This document shows positions 51,620-61,325 of a stretch of 64,000 nucleotides of DNA, piece by piece. The notes below the pieces were generated by a model. That model worked only from the letters and a program-made list of their open reading frames with translations, ran no database searches and was not told the origin of the DNA. Source of the stretch: Xiphydria camelus (lineage: Eukaryota > Arthropoda > Insecta > Hymenoptera > Xiphydriidae). Where the stretch lies: positions 20,882,024 through 20,946,023 of the forward strand of contig OY783191.1 of assembly GCA_963678675.1 (NCBI GenBank), read 5' to 3'. How positions within the stretch are numbered: the stretch's first letter is position 1; each line of letters opens with the position of its first letter. The position numbers were made by a program, and so were the translations under genes.

Positions 51620-52416
51620 GCCCCCTGTACACGTTGGGCCAATGCGTTGGGCCAATGCGTTGGACCAATGAGTTGGGACAGCGTTTACACGTTGGCGTTG
51701 CTCATTCTGCATTGGCCATTTGACGTGGATGGACGTGGACACTATCGCAGTCGCGGCCATTTACTTGAACAGCACTTTCTATTTTGTATAGGTTTTCTCG
51801 TCTGACAATTATTTTATGTGTTTCGAAAAGTCTCTGAAACAATATGTTAAAACGTCAGAGGAAAAAAAAATTTTTTTAAGAAAAAAATGACAAGTCATGT
51901 AATATATTAAAACGTCAGACGGAGGTAACATAAAAAAATGTTCGAAACAAAAGTTACAAATTTGAGGGCGTCTGATACCCCTTTATTAGTGACCTAGCCG
52001 ACGATTTACATAGGTACATCATTTGTGACCTTCAAACAAGTAACATACAAATTTTCAGCCCGAGGTACGAATATTTTTTGAGCAAAATTTTTTCTTTTTT
52101 GAGTCATCTGGCATGTCTTTTGCAGGGGTTCTGAGCAAAATCCTTGTAAATGACACTTCCTAATGGTCCATCCAATCACCTCAAAAAATTCTAGTCGAAG
52201 GTATTATTGTAATACCTCCGTGACCGCCATCTTTTAGTATATAACGGCACCTACGAGAGGCCAACGTGTGAACGCTGTTGGCGGACTGCGCCAAGATCCT
52301 TTGATATGTGGACGAAAAACCGACAACACTCGGTTGGCCGGCCAACGCTGGCCGCCAACGACAAATTTACGCCAAGTGGCCCTGTACACGTTGGCCCAAC
52401 GCATTGGCCCAACGTG
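51620..52416. mobile_element. MITE-like element with CCAACG/CGTTGG subterminal repeats
   Basis: CCCCCTGTACACGTTGGGCC on the left and GGCCCTGTACACGTTGGCCC on the right share the same motif, and both flanks are full of CGTTGG, CCAATG and CCAACG copies. The two CTGTACACGTTGG blocks are in direct orientation, so the true ends are uncertain. The AT-rich middle (51,790-52,200) has no gene. The right end is interrupted at 52,417 by a 316-bp MITE. Confidence 0.5.
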
Positions 52417-52418
52417 TA

Positions 52419-52734
52419 CCGTATGTCCGCGATCATTTGAACCATAGGAAAATTGCGAGTTTTGCATGAGCACCCCTTTGGGTCTCCTTGTCCAATAGAA
52501 TCACCGGAGAAGCGTGAATGCGCATGCGTAGTCATCCGCGAGTGTGGCGTCGTCAGCAAGTTCAGATCGGTTATCGAAATAATCGATCTGAACTTGCTGA
52601 CGACGCCACACTCGCGGATGACTACGCATGCGCATTCACGCTTCTCCGGTGATTCTATTGGACGAGGAGACCCAAAGGGGTGCTCATGCAAAACTCGCAA
52701 TTTTCCTATGGTTCAAATGATCGCGGACATACGG
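52419..52734. mobile_element. 316-bp perfect-palindrome MITE, copy 2
   Basis: Same sequence as the copy in the Gypsy integrase, flanked by TA at 52,417-52,418 and 52,735-52,736. Nearly no differences are visible between the copies. Confidence 0.95.
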
Positions 52735-52814
52735 TAGAAGAGTATTCTAGTATACGCATTGTGCGCATCGGTGGTGGCGCCGTCTTACTCGCCTGGTGAG
52801 CAAAAAGTGCTGTA

Positions 52815-53130
52815 CCGTATGTCCGCGATCATTTGAACCATAGGAAAATTGCGAGTTTTGCATGAGCACCCCTTTGGGACTCCTCGTCCAATAGAATCAC
52901 CGGAGAAGCGTGAATGCGCATGCGTAGTCATCCGCGAGTGTGGCGTCGTCAGCAAGTTCAGATCGATTATTTCGATAACCGATCTGAACTTGCTGACGAC
53001 GCCACACTCGCGGATGACTACGCATGCGCATTCACGCTTCTCCGGTGATTCTATTGGACAAGGAGACCCAAAGGGGTGCTCATGCAAAACTCTCAATTTT
53101 CCTATGGTTCAAATGATCGCGGACATGCGG
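52815..53130. mobile_element. 316-bp perfect-palindrome MITE, copy 3
   Basis: Lies only 80 bp after copy 2 and is flanked by TA. Differences are few: GGACTCC for GGTCTCC near the left, CTCTCAATT for CTCGCAATT and CATGCGG for CATACGG at the right end. The loop is in the opposite orientation to copies 1 and 2. Confidence 0.95.
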
Positions 53131-53187
53131 TACTGGGTTACACGGCACGGGGGTGTACGACTATACATGTGGTCACATGTATACTTA

Positions 53188-53506
53188 GGGCGGGTTGTAA
53201 CGACTTGGTTCAGAGCCGGTTCAGCTTGAACCGCCGTTCTTGGTATATTTTGTGTCACGCATAGGGCGGGTTGTAACGACTTGGTTTAAACTCAGTTCTA
53301 ACTTGAACCACGTTTGAACTGAGTTCACATCAAAATGTATGACATTATGCGTGACACAAAATATACCAAGAACGGCGGTTCAAGCTGAACCGGCTCTGAA
53401 CCAAGTCGTTACAACCCGCCCATAATGTCATACATTTTGATGTGAACTCAGTTCAAACGTGGTTCAAGTTAGAACTGAGTTTAAACCAATTCGTTACAAC
53501 CCGCCC
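53188..53506. mobile_element. Interleaved double palindrome with GGGCGGGTTGTAACGA ends
   Basis: GGGCGGGTTGTAACGACTTG occurs at 53,188 and again at about 53,264, and its complement occurs at about 53,421 and 53,506. Order is X, Y, X-inverted, Y-inverted, where X contains CAGAGCCGGTTCAGCTTGAA and Y contains AACTCAGTTCTAACTTGAAC. TTA flanks the whole on both sides, fitting Harbinger-type mobilisation. The order is not a simple hairpin and needs nesting plus recombination to explain. Confidence 0.85.
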
Positions 53507-53739
53507 TTAGGTTTGCCTGTATAAGCACAAGCCGGAAGGTCTGATTGGTTGACAGTGTAACCCATTTGTGCCAATCTTGGCCACTACGCGGCGCTTTCGG
53601 CGCACTTTCGAGATACGCAAGAGGCGTATATCTAGCGTATTTAGCTCCTTCAAAAATTGGTAAAGGAAAGGATACTGAGGTTATACGTATTTATTCCTGA
53701 AAATATTCATTTTTAGATCCACTGAAATAGCACAAGAAA

Positions 53740-54202
53740 ATGGATTTGTCAAAAGTCTCGAACGAGAAGAAATTGTACTTGTGTAAATGGTATTTTCGTG
53801 GTGAGTTAAAGTTATCAGGGAAGTTAGACATTACTGGGGTATGTGATATAAAATTTCGTCATTGTACTTTCCAGCTGGATTTGCGATGCTTCCCTTTCTT
53901 TGGACAGTAAATGCTTTATGGTTCGCAAAAGAAGCGTTTCTAGCACCTTATTATGAAGAACAAAAACAGATTCAAAAGTGTAATTATATATTTCTTATTC
54001 CTTATATTATTAATGTTCAGTCTATTCCTACTATTATCTAATCTATATTTTAGACACTTATACGTCTAAAAAAATATTTGATGGGAACTTCGCTTTATTT
54101 GAAGATACTCATTCTTAACCTCGGAGTGGTCATGTATTCTTTTGTAACAATAGTATCTTATGTCATTAGGCGGAAATCCAAGGTTTTTTCAGACTGTGTT
54201 TA
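53740..54202 (+). CDS. PEN-2-like (gamma-secretase subunit) gene with a divergent 3' end
   Basis: Exon 1 (53,740-53,800, [20 protein letters not shown]) and exon 2 (53,876 to about 53,979, [20 protein letters not shown] then [15 protein letters not shown]) match presenilin enhancer 2, a 101-residue two-span membrane protein of gamma-secretase. They have correct GT-AG borders, and an acceptor in the 5' UTR (CATTTTTAG) precedes the ATG. The third segment (54,054-54,202) encodes a hydrophobic helix ([20 protein letters not shown]) but in a frame that does not follow from either donor. It ends [11 protein letters not shown] and lacks the DYLSF-x2-P-type C-terminus needed for complex assembly. A MITE begins 2-3 bp past the stop. 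It may be a duplicated, 3'-damaged copy. Confidence 0.7.
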
Positions 54203-54204
54203 AC

Positions 54205-54420
54205 CCTCCATGACACGCGTATATTTGTGTAACATCAAAGCACGCGTAGCAGGGAAAGGACTGATATTAAATAAACAACCAATTCGTGCTGAATTTTTGT
54301 AGTAGGACCTCCAGGAAGGTTAAACCTGCATTTGAGACGTCAAGGGTGGAGGGGAGGATACACAATATTACGACGAAACTATTTGCAACGGGGATTCCCC
54401 GTATATGCGTGTCATGGAGG
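54205..54420. mobile_element. MITE abutting the PEN-2-like gene
   Basis: CCTCCATGACACGCGTATA at 54,205 pairs with TATATGCGTGTCATGGAGG ending at 54,420. It is AT-rich inside and non-coding. The preceding text TTTAAC contains the stop codon of the adjoining frame. Confidence 0.75.
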
Positions 54421-54425
54421 ATTAA

Positions 54426-54512
54426 TTAGGTCGTAACACGAGGCATGGTGAGGGGATGAGGCTCGCCTTTGGTGTGCCTCGTCCCCTCACCATACCTCGT
54501 GCAATGACCTAA
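54426..54512. repeat. Hairpin element
   Basis: TTAGGTCGTAACACGAGGCA and GGTGAGGGGATGAGGC fold onto GCCTCGTCCCCTCACC and CCTCGTGCAATGACCTAA, with a short loop at 54,462-54,474. It is a minimal foldback. Confidence 0.85.
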
Positions 54513-55090
54513 ACACAGTCTTAAACATCAGAGGATTTCAGCCGAATGATATAGATACTATTTTTTCTCTCGAATGCCCATTTCTCAAAACAAAATGAAC
54601 AGAAGTATACACGGCTCATTTCACGTTGCGTTTATCAGTTTGGAAAAAGGACCCACTTCGGACTAAGCAATCTTTTAACATCCTGCGGACTCCCGGTCGG
54701 TGTCACGCGGGAAAAACGCCATCTTACAGTCTAAAAATAGGCTCGAAAAGGTCTCGAAATGGGCATGCGTGAGGAAAATGTAGTTTTTTAATAGGTCTGT
54801 TCCAACCGAGCCGAAAACTGTACACTAAACGCTTGATTTAGAAACGAAATCAAGAATTTCTTCAAGTCCAAGTAGGTGTCGCACTCGTTGCCTTAGTTCT
54901 CTTGGTAGGGAAGAAATGGTTGATCGGTGCTTAATTTAGGTAAATTAATTTCGCTAAATTAATTTAAGTTCGCTATTTTATATATATTAGACCGTATTTA
55001 ATATGAAAAGAAACTTACCTAAACTCTCTAACAGTCAAAATTTGAAATCGTGCACTGAACAAAATGTGTCACGTAAACAGACGGGTGGAT
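54513..55090. other. Non-coding stretch
   Basis: No gene. A TTCCAACCGAGC terminal fragment (about 54,787) is shared with 1,316-1,345. Confidence 0.35.
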
Positions 55091-55097
55091 TACATAT

Positions 55098-57192
55098 GGG
55101 GCATTCCATGCCAAGTCACCGAGTTTTTGACTCGACCTTCTTCGATTTAGCTCATTTTTTGATATGTTTTAGTACTTATTAAAAGCAACTTGTACACCAA
55201 TTTTTAGCCTTTTATTCCAAACTGTTATTGAGTAATCGATTTTTTAAATTTTGAAGCAAAAAATGTTCAATTACTGATAGACTAGTAATAAATATTGATA
55301 TCTATAAAAAGTAGGGTATCATTTTTTTCGACTTTAAATATAGTTTCAGAAAATAAATAAAAGAAAATTATTCGAAGTAATTATAACTTAGTTATTAACG
55401 TTTAAAAATTAAAATCGACATTTTCAAAAAGTCCGACCCTTTCGATTTTTTTGAAAAATTTTCCCAAAATTGTACTCCATATTACGCAACTTTTAAGCTG
55501 CAGTTTGAGATGTAATCACAATTTTTTCTATTTTTTATCGAATATTGAAAATTTAATTTTTTTTCTTTTAGGATTGAATTATCTATTTCACTCTCTCGAC
55601 TAAATATCATCCAAAAACATTAAAAACAATTTTATTGAAAGCGATCAAATTATTTTAATCAATTTAAAATATTTTATTTCGTCATCATTTTACACTTCAT
55701 ATAATCTTTTATTATTTTTTCTCACTTAACGATTGCTTATTATATTTCTTAATTGTACTGTGATGTGTAAACTTGTCTGAAAGGGAAAACGACTTTACTT
55801 CCACAATAGGATTTAATAAACGCGTAATTTTATGGATTTTCTGTGTCGCTGGTATCGGTTTTGCATTTCTGAAGCGATCTTCCAATTTTTCTTTCATTGC
55901 ACTATAGTCTTGAATTTTTGAGAACCGGATATTTATATATTTGGTAAATTTTTCGACGACCACTCGAACAATTGTATCGGTGTTAATATTTGTAGATGAG
56001 GTGTCCATTCTTTTAACTGTCCCGCCTATTCCATCACAAGGTCCTTTGCCGTGTGCCGTTGCAAAAAAATTCCACTCCGCATTTATTCCATAGTCTTCTT
56101 TATAATAAGATAAATTAATGCAATGCTTATAATTCTTATATTGTTGAGGTGCACCATCCAAAAAGAAAAAAATTTTGTGAACTTCAGATGACAGAGATTT
56201 AATAAAATTGATAATAACCCCAGAGTAAACATGAACAGCAATAGCATCATGATTTAAGCAATCAGAAATAATAACCATACTTTGATGAGTAAGTTCATTA
56301 TCTATCTTATAATAAATAACTACAGTGTATACCGTCGCTTGATCGTTATTCCAGTGGAATCCCGGTGCAGCATCCTGATCGAATGCATAATTTTCAGTAA
56401 AATCAACAATTACTATGAATTCATGCTCTTTCAAAGAGTCTTTAAGAACTCTCAAATAAGCTGCTTGCTCTTTTGCAATAAAATGATGTGGCAATAAAAC
56501 CTTAAGTTATTCACAAAAGCAATTGAAAAAATATAAAAAATATATAAAAAGCAATCGTTAAGTGAGAAAAATAATAAAAAAGATTATATGAAGTGTAAAA
56601 TCATATGACCAAATAAGATATTTTAAATTGATTAAAATAATTTGATCGCTTGCAATAAAATTGTTTTTAATGTTTTTGGACGATATTTAGTCAAGAGAGT
56701 AAAATTATAGATAATTTAATCCAAAAGGAAAAAAAATTAAATTATCAATATTCGATAAAAAATAGAAAAAATTGTGATCACATCTTAAACGGCGGCTTAA
56801 AAGTTGTGTAATATGGAGTAGAATTTTGGGATAATTTTTCCAAAAAATCGAAGGGGTTGGACTTTTTGAAAATGATTAAAATTTTTAAACGTTAATAACT
56901 AAGTGATAATTACTTCGAATAATTTTCTTTTATTTATTTTCTGAGACTACATTTAAAGACGAAAAAAATGATACCCTACTTTTTATAGATATCGATATTT
57001 ATTACTAGTCTATCGTTAATTGAACATTTTTTGCTTCAAAATTAAAAAAATCGATTACTCAATAACGGTTTGGAATAAAAGGCTAAAAACTGGTGTACAT
57101 GTTGCTTTTAATAAGTACTAAAACATATCAAAAAATGAGCGAAATCGAAGTGGGTCGAGTCAAAAACTCGGTGACTTGGCATGGAATGCCCC
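55098..57192. mobile_element. DNA transposon with about 640-bp inverted repeats, GGGGCATTCCATG ends
   Basis: The left repeat (55,098 to about 55,735) and the right one (about 56,545-57,192) pair almost throughout, with only scattered differences. ATAT flanks both ends as a 4-bp target duplication, within the near-palindromic site GGATTACATATGTAATCC. The only gene is the DDE-like frame at 55,712-56,494. The 4-bp duplication would suit a Sola-type element, but I cannot assign the superfamily. Confidence 0.85.
55712..56494 (-). CDS. DDE-like transposase (C-terminal two thirds) of the GGGGCATTCC element
   Basis: 260 codons. The motifs FIVIVDFTENYAFDQDAAPG (first Asp), VIISDCLNHDAIAVHVY, IFFFLDGAPQQYKN (second Asp) and FFATAHGKGPCDGIGGTVKR are those of a recurrent insect/cnidarian transposase-like family in which DFxEN and DGAAxQYKN strands form an RNase H-like core. 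The N-terminal zinc-finger region such proteins usually carry is missing, and the frame opens only 50 bp inside the right TIR, so the copy is probably truncated or lacks an upstream exon. Its last 25 codons or so overlap the left TIR. Confidence 0.65.
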   Translation of the reverse strand: MPHHFIAKEQAAYLRVLKDSLKEHEFIVIVDFTENYAFDQDAAPGFHWNNDQATVYTVVIYYKIDNELTHQSMVIISDCLNHDAIAVHVYSGVIINFIKSLSSEVHKIFFFLDGAPQQYKNYKHCINLSYYKEDYGINAEWNFFATAHGKGPCDGIGGTVKRMDTSSTNINTDTIVRVVVEKFTKYINIRFSKIQDYSAMKEKLEDRFRNAKPIPATQKIHKITRLLNPIVEVKSFSLSDKFTHHSTIKKYNKQSLSEKK

Positions 57193-57199
57193 ATATGTA

Positions 57200-57500
57200 A
57201 TCCAGTCATCTTTAGCAGCCGCCTACTCAGAAAAACGCACTCCACGAAAGCTTATCTGACAACAAAGTCAGAGCTAGATCTCTTATGAACAGCTACTCAA
57301 GAGATAGACGCCGTCAATATATGTAATTATTTGATTGGCAGCTACTAAAAAGGGCGTGGATTACAATGGTAATCCACCCGCCTAACGGAGGGTTAAATTT
57401 GAGCAAATCGCACAAACTTATATTCAAACCTAATATTTGCTGCTAGAATAGAACTGTAACTTTATTTGCGACAGTTAGAAATTACTGGATTTTGTTCTGG
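57200..57500. other. Non-coding stretch
   Basis: No gene. GTGGATTACAATGGTAATCC at about 57,356 echoes the GGATTAC palindrome used as target by the preceding element. Confidence 0.35.
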
Positions 57501-57504
57501 GAGA

Positions 57505-57660
57505 AAGTAGTTACAAGGTTCTATGTCGATGGCAGAGAGTTTATTGCGACAGCTGTGAGTTACACTGCTTCTCATTAGTAGAGAACAGTTATATCTTTTT
57601 CTCTAGTATCGGTCGAGCATGTCTTAGTTTCAAGGATCTTTTAAATATAAAGAGTACAGT
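57505..57660 (+). repeat. Direct repeat, first copy (empty site)
   Basis: GAGAGTTTATTGCGACAGCT ... GGTCGAGCATGTCTTAGTTTCAAGG here recurs at 57,930-58,021 and 58,630-58,650, where a MITE is inserted at the TTA. An ATAGGAGATATTCTTAAACCAA-type block is also shared in inverse orientation between 57,680 and 57,900. Confidence 0.75.
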
Positions 57661-58021
57661 ATATCAATACGCGTATCGTCGTTGGTTTAGGAATATCTTC
57701 TATGTGCACATTTTATTGATTCTGCGATTTTACTATATTTAGTATCAAAAAGTTGGTCCGCACTGTTTGGTAATATCACCTATTGATCTGTCTGCAGTTA
57801 AAAATAGTGTAAGCTACAAACATTAACACAAAGTTTATAATTTAGATTTTAATAAAATTAAGAACATTTTTTTTGGCTTCCTAGGTCATTTGCACATAGG
57901 AGATATTCTTAAACCAATGACGGTATGGTAGAGAGTTTATTGCGACAGCTTCTCAATAGAAAAGAACAGTTACATCTCTCTCTCTCTCTCTCTCTCTCTA
58001 GTATTGGTCGAGCACGTCTTA

Positions 58022-58629
58022 CAAGGAAACCGTTCCAGGTGTACCTCGCCGATTTCGTTAATTCTGATATATGTTATTCTACATAAAAATCTAAGATACG
58101 TATTTTTTTTTTATCTGCGGAAAAACATTTCTAGGAGGTGAAATTAACCCTCATAGTTGACAACTCCTAGGAGTGAGTGCTGGTTTTCACATACTTGCAA
58201 TTGATCTTTTGAAATGGAAACAAGTGGACAATAATCTATATAAAAAATGATGAAAAATGCAATTTACTACATTTCGTTAGGGTAATTAATTAAAAAATTA
58301 TAAAGGTTTGAAATTCACAAAATTACTGTAAAATTTCAACCCTTATAATTTTTTAATTAATTACCCTAACGAAATGTAGTAAATTGCATTTTTCATCATT
58401 TTTTATGTAGATTATTGTCCACTTGGTTTCATTTCAAAAGATCAATTGCAAGTATGTGAAAACCAGCACTCACTCCTAGGAGTTGTCAACTTTGAGGGTT
58501 AATTTCACCCCCTAGAAATGTTTTTCCGCGGATAAAAAAAATACGTATCTCTTAGATTTTGATGTAGAATAACATTATATCAAAATGAACGAAATTGGCG
58601 AGGTAAGTACACCTGGGACGGTTTCCTTG
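58022..58629. mobile_element. 608-bp palindromic MITE with CAAGGAAACCGT ends
   Basis: CAAGGAAACCGTTCCAGGTG and its complement bound two arms of about 290 bp that pair nearly throughout (GAGTGAGTGCTGGTTTTCAC, AAATTACTGT/ACAGTAATTT). TTA flanks it. The repeat at 57,614 reads GTCTTAGTTTC without insert, confirming a 3-bp TTA duplication as in PIF/Harbinger MITEs. Confidence 0.9.
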
Positions 58630-59924
58630 TTAGTTTCAAAGATATTAAATATGAAATATATATGAAGTATTAAATATTATGTTTTGTGTTCCAAAGGTTT
58701 CGAGTTAAATCCTTGTATTCTAATTTTTTTGTTTTCATTTAGTCATTTTTAATACTTTTATATAATTGTTATCATGTATCTTTTAAATGAGTAAAACATC
58801 TATAAATATTTATACTAATAACACAATACTACATGCACTTTTACTTATACCCTTTCCAGTGTTCTTATCTCTTGATACGATAATAATGGTATAGTAATAT
58901 TATCGATTGTAGAATTTCTCTTATAAACAATTCACCTTAGAAGTATAGTAAGAATAGTGGAAATACTGAGAACAGTAGGTACATCGAAAGGTCTGAACTC
59001 TAGTAAAAGTATCCATTGTATCACCAGACAAGTTGGTCTAATGAAACGTTGGCAAAGGACAGCAAGATAAACGTACTACATACATTCACCATTGTTCGAC
59101 AATGATCGAACTGTCCGACAATATGGTGGATATTCTGCTTTTCAATCGATTGCAAACCGTTGTGCATTGGATATAAAGATATCGGATCTAATATTAATTC
59201 AATATATGCTGGAGTAAGTTATCGATGTTTGAAATAGTAAAAACATCAATTTCGGATTAGGTGGGTGGTTCAGAATAGTAACTATCGAAGCTATTGTGGC
59301 GAGTGGAGCCGTAATGCATCGGTACCGGAGGATACGGAAATCGCGAGTTAAAATCTTAGTTGCGGCGATGGTTTATCGCACTCGCTTATGAACTGTTTTT
59401 TCACGATTATTATCAACTGTATACACAGAAGACAGGGTGGCTTTCCCAGAGAGATTGATCAATATGAAATTTTATAATATTCAATATAAAAACTGATATA
59501 TCGTCGGCTGAATGTAAGAACTAGGTAACTCAAAAAATTCGGCTACTTTTAGTTGTCTACGTTTTAACATAGTCGATATAAAGCAGAACTTATTGCAAAA
59601 ACTAAATAACTTGTCGAAGTAAAGTGGCGATATCTGTCGGATTATGTAAAAAGTTATTTAGTTTTTGCAATAAGCTGCTTTATTTCGACTATGTTAAAAC
59701 GTAGACAACTGAAACTAGCCGAATTTTGAGTTACCTAGTTTTTACATTCAGCCGACGATATAAGAAACAATTTATTTTGTACTCTGGTAGAGTATAAAAT
59801 AAATTGTTTCTTATAGTTTTTATATTGAATATCATAAAATCTCATATTGATAAATCTCTCTGGGAAAGCCACCCTATCTTCTGTGTATATAGTTGATAAT
59901 AATCGTGAAAAAACGAGTGCGATA

Positions 59925-60025
59925 AATCATCGCCGCAACTGAGATTTGAACTCGCGATTTCCGGATCCTCCGGTACCGGTGCATTACGGCTCCACTCGCT
60001 ACAATAGCTTCGACAGTTACTATTC
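59925..60025 (-). other. tRNA-like segment in the foldback arm
   Basis: Read on the minus strand, GTAGCGAGTGGAGCCG resembles an A box and CGAGTTCAAATCTCAG resembles a B box about 55 bp on. The left-arm partner is on the plus strand at about 59,295-59,370 (GAGTTAAAATCTTAG, more decayed). It could be a SINE head captured by the foldback; no poly-A tail is evident. Confidence 0.45.
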
Positions 60026-60432
60026 TCAACCACCCACTTAATCCAAAATTGATGTTTTTACTATTTCAAACATCGATAACTTACTCCAGCATATATTGGA
60101 TTCATATTAGGTCCGATATCATTATATCCAATGCACAACGGTTTGCGATCGATTGAAAAGCAGAATATCCACCATATCCTCGGACAGTTCGATCGTCATT
60201 ATCGTACAATGGTGAATGTATGTACAGTAGAACTCCAATTATCCGAACTCCGACTATCCGAATCGCTAATTATCCGAATCGCTTTCGGAAAAAAAATGTA
60301 AGACTGAAATGCAAGCTTCTTCTCACTGTCAAGCGGATGCGCGACTTGGCTGCCCGAAAACGGATCAAGACAGTCAAACAGCTTACTTTGACCGAGATGT
60401 TCAGCAAACAATGACTTTCATGTATGTATGTA

Positions 60433-60849
60433 CCGTATGTCCCAGGAGAATTCGAGCAAGTGCCGATACCTATGGCCGATAACTTGAAATTTGACTTCGG
60501 CAGTGTTTGCCGACGGTTGAGAATTTGATAGTTAGAGTTGGCTTGAGAAGAGTGCGCTGTGTGTGCTGCGTGAGAGCGAAAAGTGTCAAACATCTGATTT
60601 CCCGATAGCTGTCAATTCGGGAGATAAAAGTGTTTCGTCTATTATTCAATACTGCGATCTCCCGAATTGACAGCTATCGGGAAATCAGACGTTTGACACT
60701 TTTCGCTCTCACGCAGCATAGACAGCGCACTCTTCTCAAGCCAATTCTAACTATCAAAAACTCGACCGTCAACAAACACTGCCGAAATCAAATTTCAAGT
60801 TATCGGCTATAGGTATCGGCACTTGCTCGAATTCTCTTGGGACATACGG
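60433..60849. mobile_element. 417-bp palindromic MITE with CCGTATGTCC ends
   Basis: CCGTATGTCCCAGGAGAATT after TA pairs with AATTCTCTTGGGACATACGG before TA. The arms also pair through CCGATAACTTGAAATTTGA and CGATAGCTGTCAATTCGGGA. The terminus CCGTATGTCC is the same as in the unrelated 316-bp MITE, so both could use the same transposase. Confidence 0.9.
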
Positions 60850-60980
60850 TATGTAAGTACTACATACTAATGTACAGCACTTGTAAGTACGCTATATAAC
60901 ATGTAAAAGTTTTGCCTTTTCGTTTAATTAAATAAAAATGCATACAGTACCGAAAATAAGCTCTTTTTCTTTAAAATACA

Positions 60981-61325
60981 CTAGGGGGCTCCGCCCCCTA
61001 CTCGCTTCGCTCGTCAACCCCCGGGGGGCTATCGCCCCTGCGCCGCTGTCGCGGCGCTCTCCCAATTTTTTGCAGCAGTATCACGTCATTGCTGTCTTCT
61101 CCGTTCAATACGCTCTTCTTCTTCTCCTTCTCCTTTTCCTCCTTCTCCTTCTTCTTCGTTTCCTTCTTCTTCTTCTCTTTCTTCTTCTCCTGTTTCTTCT
61201 ACTTCTCCTCCTCCTCCTCCTCCTCCTCCTCCTCCTCTAATAACCGTCCATACTTCGCGCATCCGGTCCCCCCCCGCCAGGGTTTTTGGCGACACATTTA
61301 TTCGAAAACTATTTTATATAATAGA
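60981..61325 (-). mobile_element. Helitron-like non-autonomous element
   Basis: Read on the minus strand it starts TCTATTATATAAAATAG and ends with the hairpin GGGGGCGGAGCCCCC directly followed by CTAG (a CTRR terminus). The base before is A and the base after is T, matching Helitron insertion between A and T without duplication. A second GC hairpin set (CGAAGCGAG...) lies near the same end. The middle is a long purine tract (GGA/GAA repeats, 61,110-61,240), whose open frames are low-complexity only. Confidence 0.6.

Noticed and set aside
59842..60033. Minus-strand frame beginning MVENSNCRSYCSEW
   Set aside because: It lies in a foldback arm over the tRNA-like segment and the other arm does not preserve it.
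61086..61295. Poly-Gly/Glu and poly-Leu/Ser frames
   Set aside because: Low-complexity translations of the purine/pyrimidine tract in the Helitron-like element.
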